A stretch of 11,089 nt of DNA from Schlegelella_A sp038258415 (GCA_038258415.1 JBBSPY010000099.1:1-11089); one strand, 5' to 3'; positions 1 through 7,515 are shown, numbered from the stretch's first letter. Numbers and translations are program-made. Notes: generated by a model from the sequence alone, not told the origin.

Positions 1-465
1 ATCGTTGCCGTGGTCGTGGAAGGTCCACGACGGCGTGATGATGAAGTCGCCGTAGCGCATCGTCGTGCGCTCGCCGTCGACCGCGGTGTAGGCGCCGTTG
101 CCGTCGAGCACCAGGCGCAGCGCCGACTGCGTGTGCCGGTGCGCGGGCGCCACTTCGCCGGGCAGGATCAACTGCAGACCGGCATAGATCGACTGCGTGA
201 TCGACGAGCGGCCACGCAGCGACGGGTTCTCGAGCACCAGCACGCGTCGCTCGGCTTCCTCGGCGGTGATGAGCCGGCCCGCTTCGAGCACGTGCGGTCG
301 CACGTCGTCGTAGTGCCACATGGCCGGTGCGACGGGGCTCGTCGGCGCCTTCGGCACGAGCGCGCCGAGCACCTCCCAGAGCGGTGTCAGGTGCAACTGG
401 TCGATGCGTTCGTAGAAGGCCTTGCGGTCGTCGGCGGCGGTCGGCGTCGTGGTGGAGGCGTCCAT
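1..465 (-). CDS. Gentisate 1,2-dioxygenase, N-terminal 155 residues (partial)
   Basis: This iron-dependent cupin dioxygenase opens the gentisate ring to maleylpyruvate in the gentisate branch of salicylate or 3-hydroxybenzoate degradation, in the cytoplasm. The gene is cut by the left edge, so only the N-terminal cupin is present. The conserved stretch begins with LPGEVAPAHRHTQSALR (residues 101-117), with H109 and H111 as the probable metal ligands. It continues with AVDGERT and GDFIITPSW, then a second His pair in FHDHGN (H150, H152). This pattern is typical of gentisate dioxygenases. The ATG at 463-465 is the first start after the stop of the upstream gene, 17 bases away, with only a weak AGGG-like ribosome site. 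Co-transcription with the GYD-like gene is likely. The related 1-hydroxy-2-naphthoate or salicylate dioxygenases are the main alternatives. Confidence 0.9.
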   Translation of the reverse strand, partial: MDASTTTPTAADDRKAFYERIDQLHLTPLWEVLGALVPKAPTSPVAPAMWHYDDVRPHVLEAGRLITAEEAERRVLVLENPSLRGRSSITQSIYAGLQLILPGEVAPAHRHTQSALRLVLDGNGAYTAVDGERTTMRYGDFIITPSWTFHDHGND

Positions 466-482
466 GGCCGGGGCCCTGCGAT

Positions 483-812
483 TCAGCGGTGCGCGGTGGC
501 GGCGGCGCTGCTGCCGCGCACCCGGTGCGCGAGTTCGGCGACGTCGGCCTCGTCGAGCATCCGCTCGATCGTCGAGTGCGTGACGCCGGGCTGGGTCGCG
601 TAGAACGCATTCCAGGAACGGGCCGCGATGTCCTCGGGAAACTCGACGAAGCCGATCGGGTCGATCGAAGCGGCGATCAGGTGGCAGCGCACGAGGCGGC
701 CGCCAAAAGCCTCGATGCTGACGCGCATCGTGTCGTCGAGCCGGCCGCCGGTCTTGACGATGTGCTCGATGAGGCTGCGGTCGAAGGTCGCGCGGTAGAG
801 GTAGGGCTTCAT
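483..812 (-). CDS. Small GYD-domain-like protein
   Basis: This is a 109-residue soluble protein with no signal peptide or membrane segment. Its first 85 residues resemble the GYD family (dimeric alpha/beta barrel fold): a beta strand YLYRATF, a helix with a conserved Lys/Arg region, EAFGGRLVRCHLIAASIDPIG as the central strand-turn-strand, and then VEFPEDIAARSWNAF. The C-terminal 20 residues are Ala/Arg-rich and probably disordered. It lies immediately upstream of gentisate dioxygenase in the same direction, so it is probably the first gene of that operon. GYD proteins have no firmly assigned reaction, and a role in gentisate metabolism is only inferred from position. No clear Shine-Dalgarno precedes the ATG at 812. 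The family call rests on pattern recognition, not a profile search. Confidence 0.7.
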   Translation of the reverse strand: MKPYLYRATFDRSLIEHIVKTGGRLDDTMRVSIEAFGGRLVRCHLIAASIDPIGFVEFPEDIAARSWNAFYATQPGVTHSTIERMLDEADVAELAHRVRGSSAAATAHR

Positions 813-864
813 GGGCGTTGCTAGGGTCGCGGAGTGAAACGTCGCCCAGTATGTCGTGTGAGCC

Positions 865-885
865 GCGGACTCCGTGCAAGTCCGC
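865..885. repeat. Perfect 7-bp inverted repeat in divergent promoter region
   Basis: GCGGACT at 865-871 and AGTCCGC at 879-885 are exact reverse complements separated by 7 bases. They lie in the 128-bp gap between the divergent GYD/gentisate dioxygenase and WS/DGAT genes, which has to hold both promoters. It could be an operator or an RNA hairpin in a 5' leader. No T-run follows, so it is not an obvious terminator. Confidence 0.4.
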
Positions 886-908
886 TGGCCGGCCTGGCGG
901 GTGCGCGG

Positions 909-914
909 TACAAC
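909..914 (+). promoter_or_regulatory. Possible -10 box for the WS/DGAT operon
   Basis: TACAAC lies 26 bases upstream of the ATG at 941, which would place transcription start near 921, just before the GAGGAG ribosome site at 928-933. No good -35 box is seen at the expected spacing, so this is tentative. Confidence 0.25.
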
Positions 915-927
915 GGCGACCCGGCCC

Positions 928-933
928 GAGGAG
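928..933 (+). promoter_or_regulatory. Ribosome binding site fixing the WS/DGAT start
   Basis: GAGGAG lies 7 bases before the ATG at 941. It is the strongest Shine-Dalgarno site in the window. It decides against the more upstream in-frame start near 818, whose extra 41 residues are not typical of the family. Confidence 0.8.
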
Positions 934-940
934 CACGCGC

Positions 941-2515
941 ATGACGCAGATGAAACACCTGAGCATCGTCGATGGCGCCTTCCTGCACCTGGAAAGTGCC
1001 GAGATGCCGATGCACGTCGGCAGCCTGAACCTGTTCGAGCCGCCTGCCGACTATTCGGGCGAAGGCTGGTACGAAGCGGTGAAGGCGCACGTCGCGAAGC
1101 GGATGCACCTGGCGCCGGTCTTCACCCGCAAGCTCGCGCTGATGCCGTTCGACATCGCCAACCCGGTCTGGATCCACGACGACGACATCGACATCGACTA
1201 CCACGTGCGCTACATGGTGCTGCCGAAGCCGGGCTCGCTCGAGCAGCTGGAGGCGCTGGTCGCCCGATTGCACTCGATGCTGCTCGACCGCAGCCGGCCT
1301 CTGTGGGAGCTGTACGTGATCGAGGGCCTCGCCGACGGTCGCATCGGCTTCTACGGCAAGGTGCACCATGCGGCGGTCGACGGACAGGCCGGCGTGGCGA
1401 TGGCGACCAGCCTGTTCGACCTGACGCCCGAGCCTCGCACCGTGAAGCCGCCGCGCGAGCTGCGCGCCAACACCTATCAGCTCGGTGTCGCCGAGCTGGT
1501 GGCGGCGGCGCTGCAAAACCAGCTGCGGCAGATCGTGGAGGGCGTCAAGCTGCTGCCGAAGATGGCGGCGACTGCCCGCGCCGCAGTGGGCGAGGTGGTC
1601 GCGTCGCGTCGCGCCGAGTCCGCCGACGAGCGTGCCGCGCGTCGCGCTGCGGCGGCGCCGAGCCGCTGGAATCTCGCCCCGGCCACGCCTTTCAACCGCT
1701 CGATCACGAACCAGCGCGCCTTCGCCGCGGTGGCGCTGCCGTTGCCCGAGGTCAAGGCGATGGGCAAGCAATTCGGCGCCTCGATCAACGACGTCGTCCT
1801 CTGGCTGTGCAGCACGGCGCTGCGCGCCTACCTGAAGGAAGGCGGCGAGCTGCCCGAGCGATCGCTGGTCGCCGGCGTGCCGATCTCGCTGCGCGCCGAG
1901 GGCGACACGAGCTCCAACAACCAGGTCGCCGGAACGTTGATCGACCTCGGGACCGAGCTCGCCGACCCGGCGGCGCGGCTGGCCGCGATTCGGCGCGGCA
2001 CGGCGGCGATGAAGCGTCAGATGGGTACGTTCGGTGGCGTCATCCCGACCGACTTTCCGTCGCTCGGGTCGCCGTGGCTCATCAGCGGCCTGGCTTCGCT
2101 CTACGGCCGCTCGCGCATCGCCGACTGGCTGCGCGTCGTCAACGTCGCGATCTCCAACGTGCCCGGCTCGAAGGTGCCGGTCTACCTCGCCGGCGCCAGG
2201 ATGACCGACTACTTCCCGGTGTCCATCGTCGGCCACGGCATCGCCCTCAACATCACCGTGCAGAGCCACGTCGACCGGCTGTGCTTCGGCCTCATCGCCT
2301 GCCGCCGCGCGGTGCCCGACGTGCACGCGATCGGCGTGCAGATCGAGCGGGCGATGGAGACCTTGCGCAAGCTGGTCGCCGCAAGCGAGCCAGCGATGGC
2401 GCCGGCGAGAGCGGCGCCGTCGCATGTGCGCCGTTCGCCAGCGACGAAGCGGCCGCGGGCAACGGCGCGAAAGCGCGCGCAGCGGCCTGCGACCTCGCAG
2501 GCGAGCGCGTCATGA
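941..2515 (+). CDS. Wax ester synthase/diacylglycerol acyltransferase (WS/DGAT)
   Basis: This 524-residue enzyme joins acyl-CoA to a fatty alcohol or to diacylglycerol, giving wax esters or triacylglycerol for storage; such enzymes act at the inner face of the cytoplasmic membrane and on lipid droplets. It starts with the family signature LSIVDGAFLHLE (residues 7-18). The condensing motif HHAAVDG is complete at 142-148, with H143 as the expected catalytic base. RPLWELYVIEGL (119-130), the C-terminal-domain motif SINDVVLWLCS (281-291) and SNVPG (405-409) are also typical. The core ends near residue 480. Beyond it is a roughly 44-residue tail rich in Ala, Arg, Lys, Pro and Thr, which is unusual. 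The start at 941 is set by GAGGAG. The stop overlaps the start of the DUF1304 gene (ATGA), indicating translational coupling. Substrate preference cannot be read from the sequence. Confidence 0.95.
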   Translation: MTQMKHLSIVDGAFLHLESAEMPMHVGSLNLFEPPADYSGEGWYEAVKAHVAKRMHLAPVFTRKLALMPFDIANPVWIHDDDIDIDYHVRYMVLPKPGSLEQLEALVARLHSMLLDRSRPLWELYVIEGLADGRIGFYGKVHHAAVDGQAGVAMATSLFDLTPEPRTVKPPRELRANTYQLGVAELVAAALQNQLRQIVEGVKLLPKMAATARAAVGEVVASRRAESADERAARRAAAAPSRWNLAPATPFNRSITNQRAFAAVALPLPEVKAMGKQFGASINDVVLWLCSTALRAYLKEGGELPERSLVAGVPISLRAEGDTSSNNQVAGTLIDLGTELADPAARLAAIRRGTAAMKRQMGTFGGVIPTDFPSLGSPWLISGLASLYGRSRIADWLRVVNVAISNVPGSKVPVYLAGARMTDYFPVSIVGHGIALNITVQSHVDRLCFGLIACRRAVPDVHAIGVQIERAMETLRKLVAASEPAMAPARAAPSHVRRSPATKRPRATARKRAQRPATSQASAS

Positions 2516-2871
2516 GGATCGCCGCCGACATCGCGACCGTGCTGGTCGCACTGCTGCACGCCTGGTTCCTCGTCCTCGAGATGTTCCTGTGGGAGCGGCC
2601 GATCGGCCTGCGCACCTTCGGCCAAAGCGCCGAGGACGCGGCCAGGACCAAGGTGCTCGCAGGCAACCAGGGTCTCTACAACGGCTTTCTCGCCGCCGGA
2701 CTCGTCTGGGGCGTGTGGCTCGGCGTGGCCGGCGATCCGGTGAAGCTCTTCTTTCTCGGCTGCGTGGTCGTGGCCGGGGTCTACGGCGCGCTCACCGTCA
2801 GCCGCAAGATCCTGATCGTGCAGGCGCTGCCGGCGGCGGTCGCAGCGGCGCTGGTGCTGCTCGCGCGCTGA
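2512..2871 (+). CDS. DUF1304 family integral membrane protein
   Basis: This 119-residue inner-membrane protein is mostly hydrophobic, with about four membrane segments: residues 3-24, 55-73, 78-94 and 100-118. It carries the hallmarks of DUF1304: HAWFLVLEMFLW near the N-terminus and NQGLYNGFLAAGL at 52-64. The family has no established biochemical function. Its ATG overlaps the stop of the WS/DGAT gene by 4 bases, with a weak AGGCGAG ribosome site at 2499-2505, so it is almost certainly made from the same transcript. That suggests a membrane role linked to lipid storage or export, but this is inference from context only. It converges on the diguanylate cyclase gene, whose stop is only 18 bases away. 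Confidence 0.88.
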   Translation: MRIAADIATVLVALLHAWFLVLEMFLWERPIGLRTFGQSAEDAARTKVLAGNQGLYNGFLAAGLVWGVWLGVAGDPVKLFFLGCVVVAGVYGALTVSRKILIVQALPAAVAAALVLLAR

Positions 2872-2891
2872 GGACGGCCCGCTGCCGCCTC
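2870..2891. terminator. Short hairpin between convergent genes, possible bidirectional terminator
   Basis: GAGG (2870-2873) pairs with CCTC (2888-2891), and CGGC (2875-2878) pairs with GCCG (2884-2887). There is a single-base bulge at 2874 and a 5-base loop. It spans both convergent stop codons. No T-run follows on either strand, so terminator function is uncertain. Confidence 0.35.
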
Positions 2892-5208
2892 ACGACTCGA
2901 TCCGCCCACGGCCGCAGCGCTTGGCGCGATAGAGCGCCGCGTCGGCGATGTCGACGAGGCCCTCGCAGCCGACGTTTGAGGAGGCGTTCTGGCTCGCCGC
3001 GCCGATCGAGACCGTGACCCAGGCCGACATCGGCGAGGCGCGGTGCTCGATCTTCGCCTCGGCGATGAGCTGGCTGCAGCGCTCGGCCGCCAGCAGAGCG
3101 TCGGCGAGCGTGGCGCCGGGCAGCAGCAGCGCGAACTCCTCGCCGCCGTAGCGCGAGACGAGCTCGCCGCCGCGCCGAACCGCATCGCCGATCAGCCTGG
3201 CCACCTGGCGCAGGCAGGCATCGCCCGCCGGATGGCCGTAGTGGTCGTTGTACTCCTTGAAGTGGTCGAGGTCGATCATCAGAAGACCGACCGGTTCGCC
3301 GCGCCGCGCCGCGCGCGACCACTCGGTTCGCAGCGTCTGGTCGAACAGGCGCCGGTTGCCGACCTCGGTGAGCGGATCGGTCGTCGACAGCCGCTGCAGC
3401 TGTTCGTTGAGTCGCAGCAGCTCGAGCGCGGTGGTCTTGCGTTCGGTGACGTCCTGCAGGGCGCAGAGCAGGCGCGCCGGCTTGCCGTCCTCCATCAACG
3501 CGACGCCCTGTGTTCGCACCCAGCGCGGGCGGCCGCGCGCGGTGACGAACGGCAACTCCAGGTCCCACGGCGTTCCGTCGGCGGCGGCGAGCTCGATCGC
3601 GTCGGTGATCTGCGGCTGCGCCTCGGGCGCGTAGTAGGCGATCGCACCTTCGAGTGGTGGCGCCTCGCCCGGGTCGAGGTCGTGGATGCGGAAGACCTGC
3701 TCGCTCCACTCGAGACGGCCACTCGACAACTCGAGTTCCCAGCCGCCGATGTTCGCGAGCTCGCCGGTCCGGCGCAGCATCTCGCCGGTGCGGGCGATGC
3801 GCGCCTCGGTGCGTTTGCGCTCGGTGATGTTGAGGTGGGTGCCCGCCATCTTCGACGGTGCGCCGAACCCGTCGCGCTCGACGATCCTGCCGCGGCTGTG
3901 CATCCAGACCCACGAGCCGTCGTGGTGGCGGACGCGGAACTCGGCATCGAAGGTCGGGACGTCGCCGCGGAAGTGCGCCTCCACCGCGACCATCAGGCGT
4001 GGCCGGTCGGCGTTGTGGATCGCCCTTCGCCAGTCGCGATCGAGCCGGTCGGGGCCGTCGATGTCGACGCCGACGTCGCGCGAGCCGGTGGCGTCGAAGG
4101 TGTAGCGGTCGTTGGCGAGATCCCAGGTCCACAGGCCCATGTCGGCGCTGTGCAGGGCCAGCGCGAGCTGCTCGGCGTGAGACTGCCGTTCGGCGTTGGC
4201 GGCGCTGCGCAGTGCCGCCACCTCGACCCGCCGCGCCTGTGCCCGGTGCAGGCCGAACGCGGCGGCGGCGCAGAGCAGGCCGAGGAACGCCGCGTACTGG
4301 AACGACTGGTGTTGCCAGTCGCGAAACACCGCCGCTTCGCTGCGTCCGACGGTGGCGACGAGGGGCCGGTCCATGCGCAGCGCACCTGGCGAGATCTCGC
4401 GCGTCGCCATCAGGCGCGGGCCGCCACCATTGCCGATCTCCGGGCGGGTCTCGTCGCGCGGCACGATCACGAAGGTCTTGCCGTCGCTGTGCCCGAGCGA
4501 GACGACCATGTCGGGTGCGTAGAGCACCGAGCGCATCAGCACCCCGAAGTAGTCGGGCTCGAGCGCCGCGGCCACGGCGCCGACGAAGGCCCCGCTCGGA
4601 GAGACGATCGCGCGGGTGAAGACGATCGTCCAGGTGCCGAGTGAGGTCCGGTACGGCGCCGCCACGTGGAGCGTCGACGGATCGTGCCCGTTGCGCGCGG
4701 CGCGAAAGTAGTCGCGATCGCTGAAGTCGCGGCCGACCAGCGAGCCGACGCTGGTGGCGCCGACGTTGCCATCGCTGTCGAGCAGGACCAGTGAACGCAC
4801 GCCGGGGAGTGCGTCGGCGATCGCCTTCAGCCGCGTCGACATCACGGCCGACACGGCGTGCGACGGCGCTGCGAGGTAGTCGTCGCGGACGCTGGCCAGG
4901 GCGCGGTTGACGCCGTCGATCTGCTGGGCCACGTTCTCGTCGACGACGCGCGCCTGCACCGCGAGGCGGTCGCGCTCTGCCGCGTCGACGCTGCCGTGCG
5001 CATGCCAGAGCGACGCCGCAAGCACCGCGCCGACGCAGGCGAGCGCCGCGAGCAGGCCTGCCCATTCGAGGGCGAAGCCCGCGCCGACGTCGCCGCTGCC
5101 CCGGGGGTCGTCGCGCAGAACGAGCGGCCGCGGCGCCGGCACGCTCGACCGCGGCGCCAGGATGGAGCCGCCCGTGTCGAGGCTCATCGGCGCGGTGACG
5201 GTTGACAT
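2890..5208 (-). CDS. Membrane-bound sensor diguanylate cyclase (Cache-PAS-PAS-GGDEF)
   Basis: This 772-residue enzyme is predicted to make cyclic di-GMP from two GTP in response to an external signal. Order of parts: a cytoplasmic N-terminus of about 46 residues; membrane segment ~47-68; periplasmic Cache-type sensor ~80-295, with the characteristic GRDFSDRDYFRAA (159-171) and EPDYF (217-221); membrane segment ~303-320; a helical linker; PAS 1 ~345-465, ending in the DxTERK-like NITERKR; PAS 2 ~480-592, ending in DVTERK; and a GGDEF domain ~600-772. The latter has DPLTEVGNRR, the metal-binding IDLDHFKEYND stretch and the active-site GGEEF (688-692), so it should be catalytic. The inhibitory I-site is R-G-G-E (679-682) rather than RxxD. 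No EAL domain is present. The ATG at 5208 lacks a clear ribosome site; an in-frame ATG seven codons later is possible. The signal sensed is unknown. Confidence 0.93.
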   Translation of the reverse strand: MSTVTAPMSLDTGGSILAPRSSVPAPRPLVLRDDPRGSGDVGAGFALEWAGLLAALACVGAVLAASLWHAHGSVDAAERDRLAVQARVVDENVAQQIDGVNRALASVRDDYLAAPSHAVSAVMSTRLKAIADALPGVRSLVLLDSDGNVGATSVGSLVGRDFSDRDYFRAARNGHDPSTLHVAAPYRTSLGTWTIVFTRAIVSPSGAFVGAVAAALEPDYFGVLMRSVLYAPDMVVSLGHSDGKTFVIVPRDETRPEIGNGGGPRLMATREISPGALRMDRPLVATVGRSEAAVFRDWQHQSFQYAAFLGLLCAAAAFGLHRAQARRVEVAALRSAANAERQSHAEQLALALHSADMGLWTWDLANDRYTFDATGSRDVGVDIDGPDRLDRDWRRAIHNADRPRLMVAVEAHFRGDVPTFDAEFRVRHHDGSWVWMHSRGRIVERDGFGAPSKMAGTHLNITERKRTEARIARTGEMLRRTGELANIGGWELELSSGRLEWSEQVFRIHDLDPGEAPPLEGAIAYYAPEAQPQITDAIELAAADGTPWDLELPFVTARGRPRWVRTQGVALMEDGKPARLLCALQDVTERKTTALELLRLNEQLQRLSTTDPLTEVGNRRLFDQTLRTEWSRAARRGEPVGLLMIDLDHFKEYNDHYGHPAGDACLRQVARLIGDAVRRGGELVSRYGGEEFALLLPGATLADALLAAERCSQLIAEAKIEHRASPMSAWVTVSIGAASQNASSNVGCEGLVDIADAALYRAKRCGRGRIES

Positions 5209-5282
5209 GAGGGGTCATCGGTCGCGCGGCGCGGAAATGAAGCTCCACGCGCGTCGTCGCGCCGTGGCGGGCTGGATGCAAC

Positions 5283-5288
5283 TACAGT
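5283..5288 (+). promoter_or_regulatory. Possible -10 box giving a near-leaderless helicase mRNA
   Basis: TACAGT ends 10 bases before the ATG at 5299. If it is used, transcription would start about 3-5 bases before the ATG, which agrees with the lack of any Shine-Dalgarno there. No convincing -35 box is present. Confidence 0.25.
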
Positions 5289-5298
5289 GGTCCCTGCG

Positions 5299-7431
5299 AT
5301 GCACGCGTCGACCGACACCCCGATCCCGGCCTCCGGCGGCGCTGGCACCGCATCCGGTGCCGCGTCCAGCCCTGCGCTCAACGCGGAGCAGCGGGTCGCC
5401 GTCGAGCACGGCATCGAGGCCGTCGCAGCCGGCGGAGCGTGCGGGCCGTTGCTCGTCATCGCCGGGGCCGGATCGGGCAAGACGCTGACGCTGGCCTCGC
5501 GCGTGGCCCGGCTCGTCCAGGCCGGTGCCGACCCGTCGCGCATCCTGCTGCTCACCTTCTCGCGCCGCGCCGCCGCCGAGATGGAGCGGCGCGTGGCCCG
5601 GGTCCTGCGCAGCGCCCTCGGCCTGGCGCCATCGGCCGCCGCGTCGCGGCGGGCCTGGTGCGGCACCTTCCATAGCGTCGGCGCGCGGCTGTTGCGCGCC
5701 CACGCCGCGGCGCTCGGCCTCGACCCTGCGTTCGGCGTCGACGACCGCAGCGACTCCGAAGACCTGATGCACGTGCTGCGAACGAGGCTCGGCTTCGCGG
5801 CGTCGAAGTCGCGCTTCCCGCAGCGCGGGACGTGCCTGGCGATCCACAGCCGCGTCGTCAACGCCTGCAGCACGCTCGGCGCCGTGATCGAAGCGCACTT
5901 CCCGTGGTGTCTCGAGCATCGCGACGGCCTGCAGCGGCTGTTCGCCGCCTACGCCGAGGCCAAGGCCGGGCAGCACGTGCTGGATTTCGACGACCTGCTG
6001 CTCGCCTGGGCGGCCGCGCTCGACTCGCCGCCGATCGCCGCGGCGATGCGTCGGCGCTTCGACCACGTCCTCGTCGACGAGTACCAGGACACCAACCGCC
6101 TGCAGGCGGCGATCGTCTCGGCGCTCGCGCCCGCCGGCCGCAACCTGACCGTCGTCGGTGACGACGCGCAGTCGATCTACTCTTTTCGCGCCGCCGAGGT
6201 CCGCAACATCCTCGACTTCGCGGTTCAGTTCGATCCGCCGGCAACGGTCGTCGCGCTCGAGCGCAACTACCGGTCGACGGCGCCGCTGCTGGCAGCGTCG
6301 AACGCGGTCATCGCGCTGGCCGGCGAGCGTCATGCGAAGACGATGTGGAGCGACCGCGCTGCGTTCGAGCGGCCGATGCTCGTCTCCGTGGGCGACGACA
6401 GCGAACAGGCGACGTGGGTCGCCGACCGCACGCTGGCCCTGCGCGAGAGCGGCCTCGCCCTGAAGCGCCAGGCGGTGCTGTTCCGGACCGCCTCGCACAG
6501 CGCCGCGCTCGAGCTCGAGCTGGCGCGCCGCAACATTCCGTTCGTCAAGTACGGCGGCCTCAAGTTCCTCGAAGGCGCGCACGTCAAGGACGTGCTGGCG
6601 ATCGTGCGGCTCGCCGCCAACCCGCGCGGCGAGCGCGCTGCGTTGCGTGCCCTGCAACTCGTGCCGGGCATCGGCGCTGCGACGGCCGGGCGCATCGTCG
6701 GCCGGTTGCGCGACGCCGACGATCCGGTCGCGGCCTGGCGCGGGGTTGTGGCGCCGCCGTCGTCGGCCGCCGCGTGGGCGGCCTTCGTGTCGCTGCTCGA
6801 CGCGCTGCACGACGAAAACGTGAGCTGGCCCGACCCGCTGCACGCCGTCGAACGCTGGTACCGCCCGCAGCTCGACCGGCTGTTCGACGAGACCGAGCCA
6901 CGTGCCGCCGACATCGCGCAACTGGTTCGCCTGGCAGCGGGCTACCCGTCGCGGGACCGCTTCCTCACCGAACTCGCGCTCGACCCGCCGGCGGCGACGA
7001 GCGACGAGTCGGGTGAGCCCTCACGCGACGAAGACTGGCTCGTGCTGTCGACGATCCATTCCGCCAAGGGCCAGGAGTGGACGGCGGTCTCAGTGCTGAA
7101 CGCCGTCGACGGCTGCATCCCGTCGGACATGGCGACCGGCCGCGACGACGAGATCGAGGAGGAGCGGCGCCTGCTCTACGTCGCGCTCACACGCGCCCGG
7201 CAGCATCTGCACGTGCTCGTTCCGCAGCGCTTCTACGTGACACAACAGCGCCACTGGGGCGACCGTCATGTCTACGGCTCGATCAGCCGATTCCTGCCGC
7301 TCGAGATTCGCGCCTGCTTCGACGAAGTCGTCGGTGCGACCCGCTCCGCACCGCATGACGACGCCCCAATGGAGTCTGCGCACGCGCCGATCGACGTGGC
7401 CCGGATGCTGCGGGAGCGCTGGTCGTCCTGA
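5299..7431 (+). CDS. UvrD/Rep-family (superfamily 1A) ATP-dependent DNA helicase
   Basis: This 710-residue helicase is expected to unwind DNA 3'-to-5' using ATP, in repair or in clearing proteins from DNA. All the SF1A motifs are visible in order: Q-motif LNAEQRVAV (27-35), Walker A GAGSGKT (56-62), motif Ia TFSRRAAAEM (86-95), Walker B LVDEYQDTN (258-266), motif III VVGDDAQSIYSFRAA (285-299), motif IV ERNYRST (321-327), a 2B-type PGIGAATAGRI segment (456-466), motif V STIHSAKGQEW (584-594) and motif VI EEERRLLYVALTRAR (620-634). The length matches UvrD, Rep and PcrA, but the first 25 residues are low-complexity and no C-terminal Tudor-like tail is obvious. An in-frame GTG at 5287 could add four residues; ATG 5299 is preferred. 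It stands alone, with no nuclease neighbour, and which named paralogue it is cannot be decided here. Confidence 0.95.
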   Translation: MHASTDTPIPASGGAGTASGAASSPALNAEQRVAVEHGIEAVAAGGACGPLLVIAGAGSGKTLTLASRVARLVQAGADPSRILLLTFSRRAAAEMERRVARVLRSALGLAPSAAASRRAWCGTFHSVGARLLRAHAAALGLDPAFGVDDRSDSEDLMHVLRTRLGFAASKSRFPQRGTCLAIHSRVVNACSTLGAVIEAHFPWCLEHRDGLQRLFAAYAEAKAGQHVLDFDDLLLAWAAALDSPPIAAAMRRRFDHVLVDEYQDTNRLQAAIVSALAPAGRNLTVVGDDAQSIYSFRAAEVRNILDFAVQFDPPATVVALERNYRSTAPLLAASNAVIALAGERHAKTMWSDRAAFERPMLVSVGDDSEQATWVADRTLALRESGLALKRQAVLFRTASHSAALELELARRNIPFVKYGGLKFLEGAHVKDVLAIVRLAANPRGERAALRALQLVPGIGAATAGRIVGRLRDADDPVAAWRGVVAPPSSAAAWAAFVSLLDALHDENVSWPDPLHAVERWYRPQLDRLFDETEPRAADIAQLVRLAAGYPSRDRFLTELALDPPAATSDESGEPSRDEDWLVLSTIHSAKGQEWTAVSVLNAVDGCIPSDMATGRDDEIEEERRLLYVALTRARQHLHVLVPQRFYVTQQRHWGDRHVYGSISRFLPLEIRACFDEVVGATRSAPHDDAPMESAHAPIDVARMLRERWSS

Positions 7432-7469
7432 GGCGCAGGCCGACATACGTGAGCGGCGACAGAACGAAG

Positions 7470-7499
7470 AGCGGCGGACGACTCGCGTCGTCCGCCGCT
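7470..7499. terminator. Perfect 12-bp hairpin between the helicase and csbD genes
   Basis: AGCGGCGGACGA (7470-7481) and TCGTCCGCCGCT (7488-7499) are exact reverse complements around a 6-base loop. The hairpin lies between the two convergent stop codons (7431 and 7516). Read toward csbD's downstream side (minus strand), it is followed by the T-rich CTTCGTTCTGTC, as expected for an intrinsic terminator of csbD. On the plus strand no T-run follows, but such a strong stem may still stop the helicase transcript. Confidence 0.75.
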
Positions 7500-7515
7500 G
7501 GGACCGATCGACTCG

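Noticed and set aside
871..890. A stretch containing GTGCAAGTCC that recalls part of a cobalamin riboswitch.
   Set aside because: The rest of the consensus is missing: no GGGAA-type block before it and no GCCACTG-type block after it. The stretch is better explained as one arm and loop of a simple inverted repeat.
874..2871. A 665-residue plus-strand frame running through WS/DGAT and into DUF1304, which could suggest a fusion or frameshift.
   Set aside because: Only its last 119 residues make sense, and these are the DUF1304 protein with its own ATG at 2512. The WS/DGAT frame is intact from 941 to 2515.
3043..4644. A 533-residue plus-strand frame antisense to the diguanylate cyclase.
   Set aside because: It has no recognisable domain and is the reverse-complement shadow of a real high-GC gene.
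2798..5281. An 827-residue open frame on the minus strand overlapping the diguanylate cyclase.
   Set aside because: Its translation is Arg/Ala/Pro-rich with no domain, as expected for a shadow frame in GC-rich DNA. The 772-residue frame carries the Cache, PAS and GGEEF motifs.
5299..7431. The UvrD-like helicase as part of a defence system such as Gabija.
   Set aside because: No OLD-family or other nuclease, methylase or toxin gene is adjacent. Both flanks are ordinary housekeeping genes, and the helicase has the usual full UvrD/Rep length.
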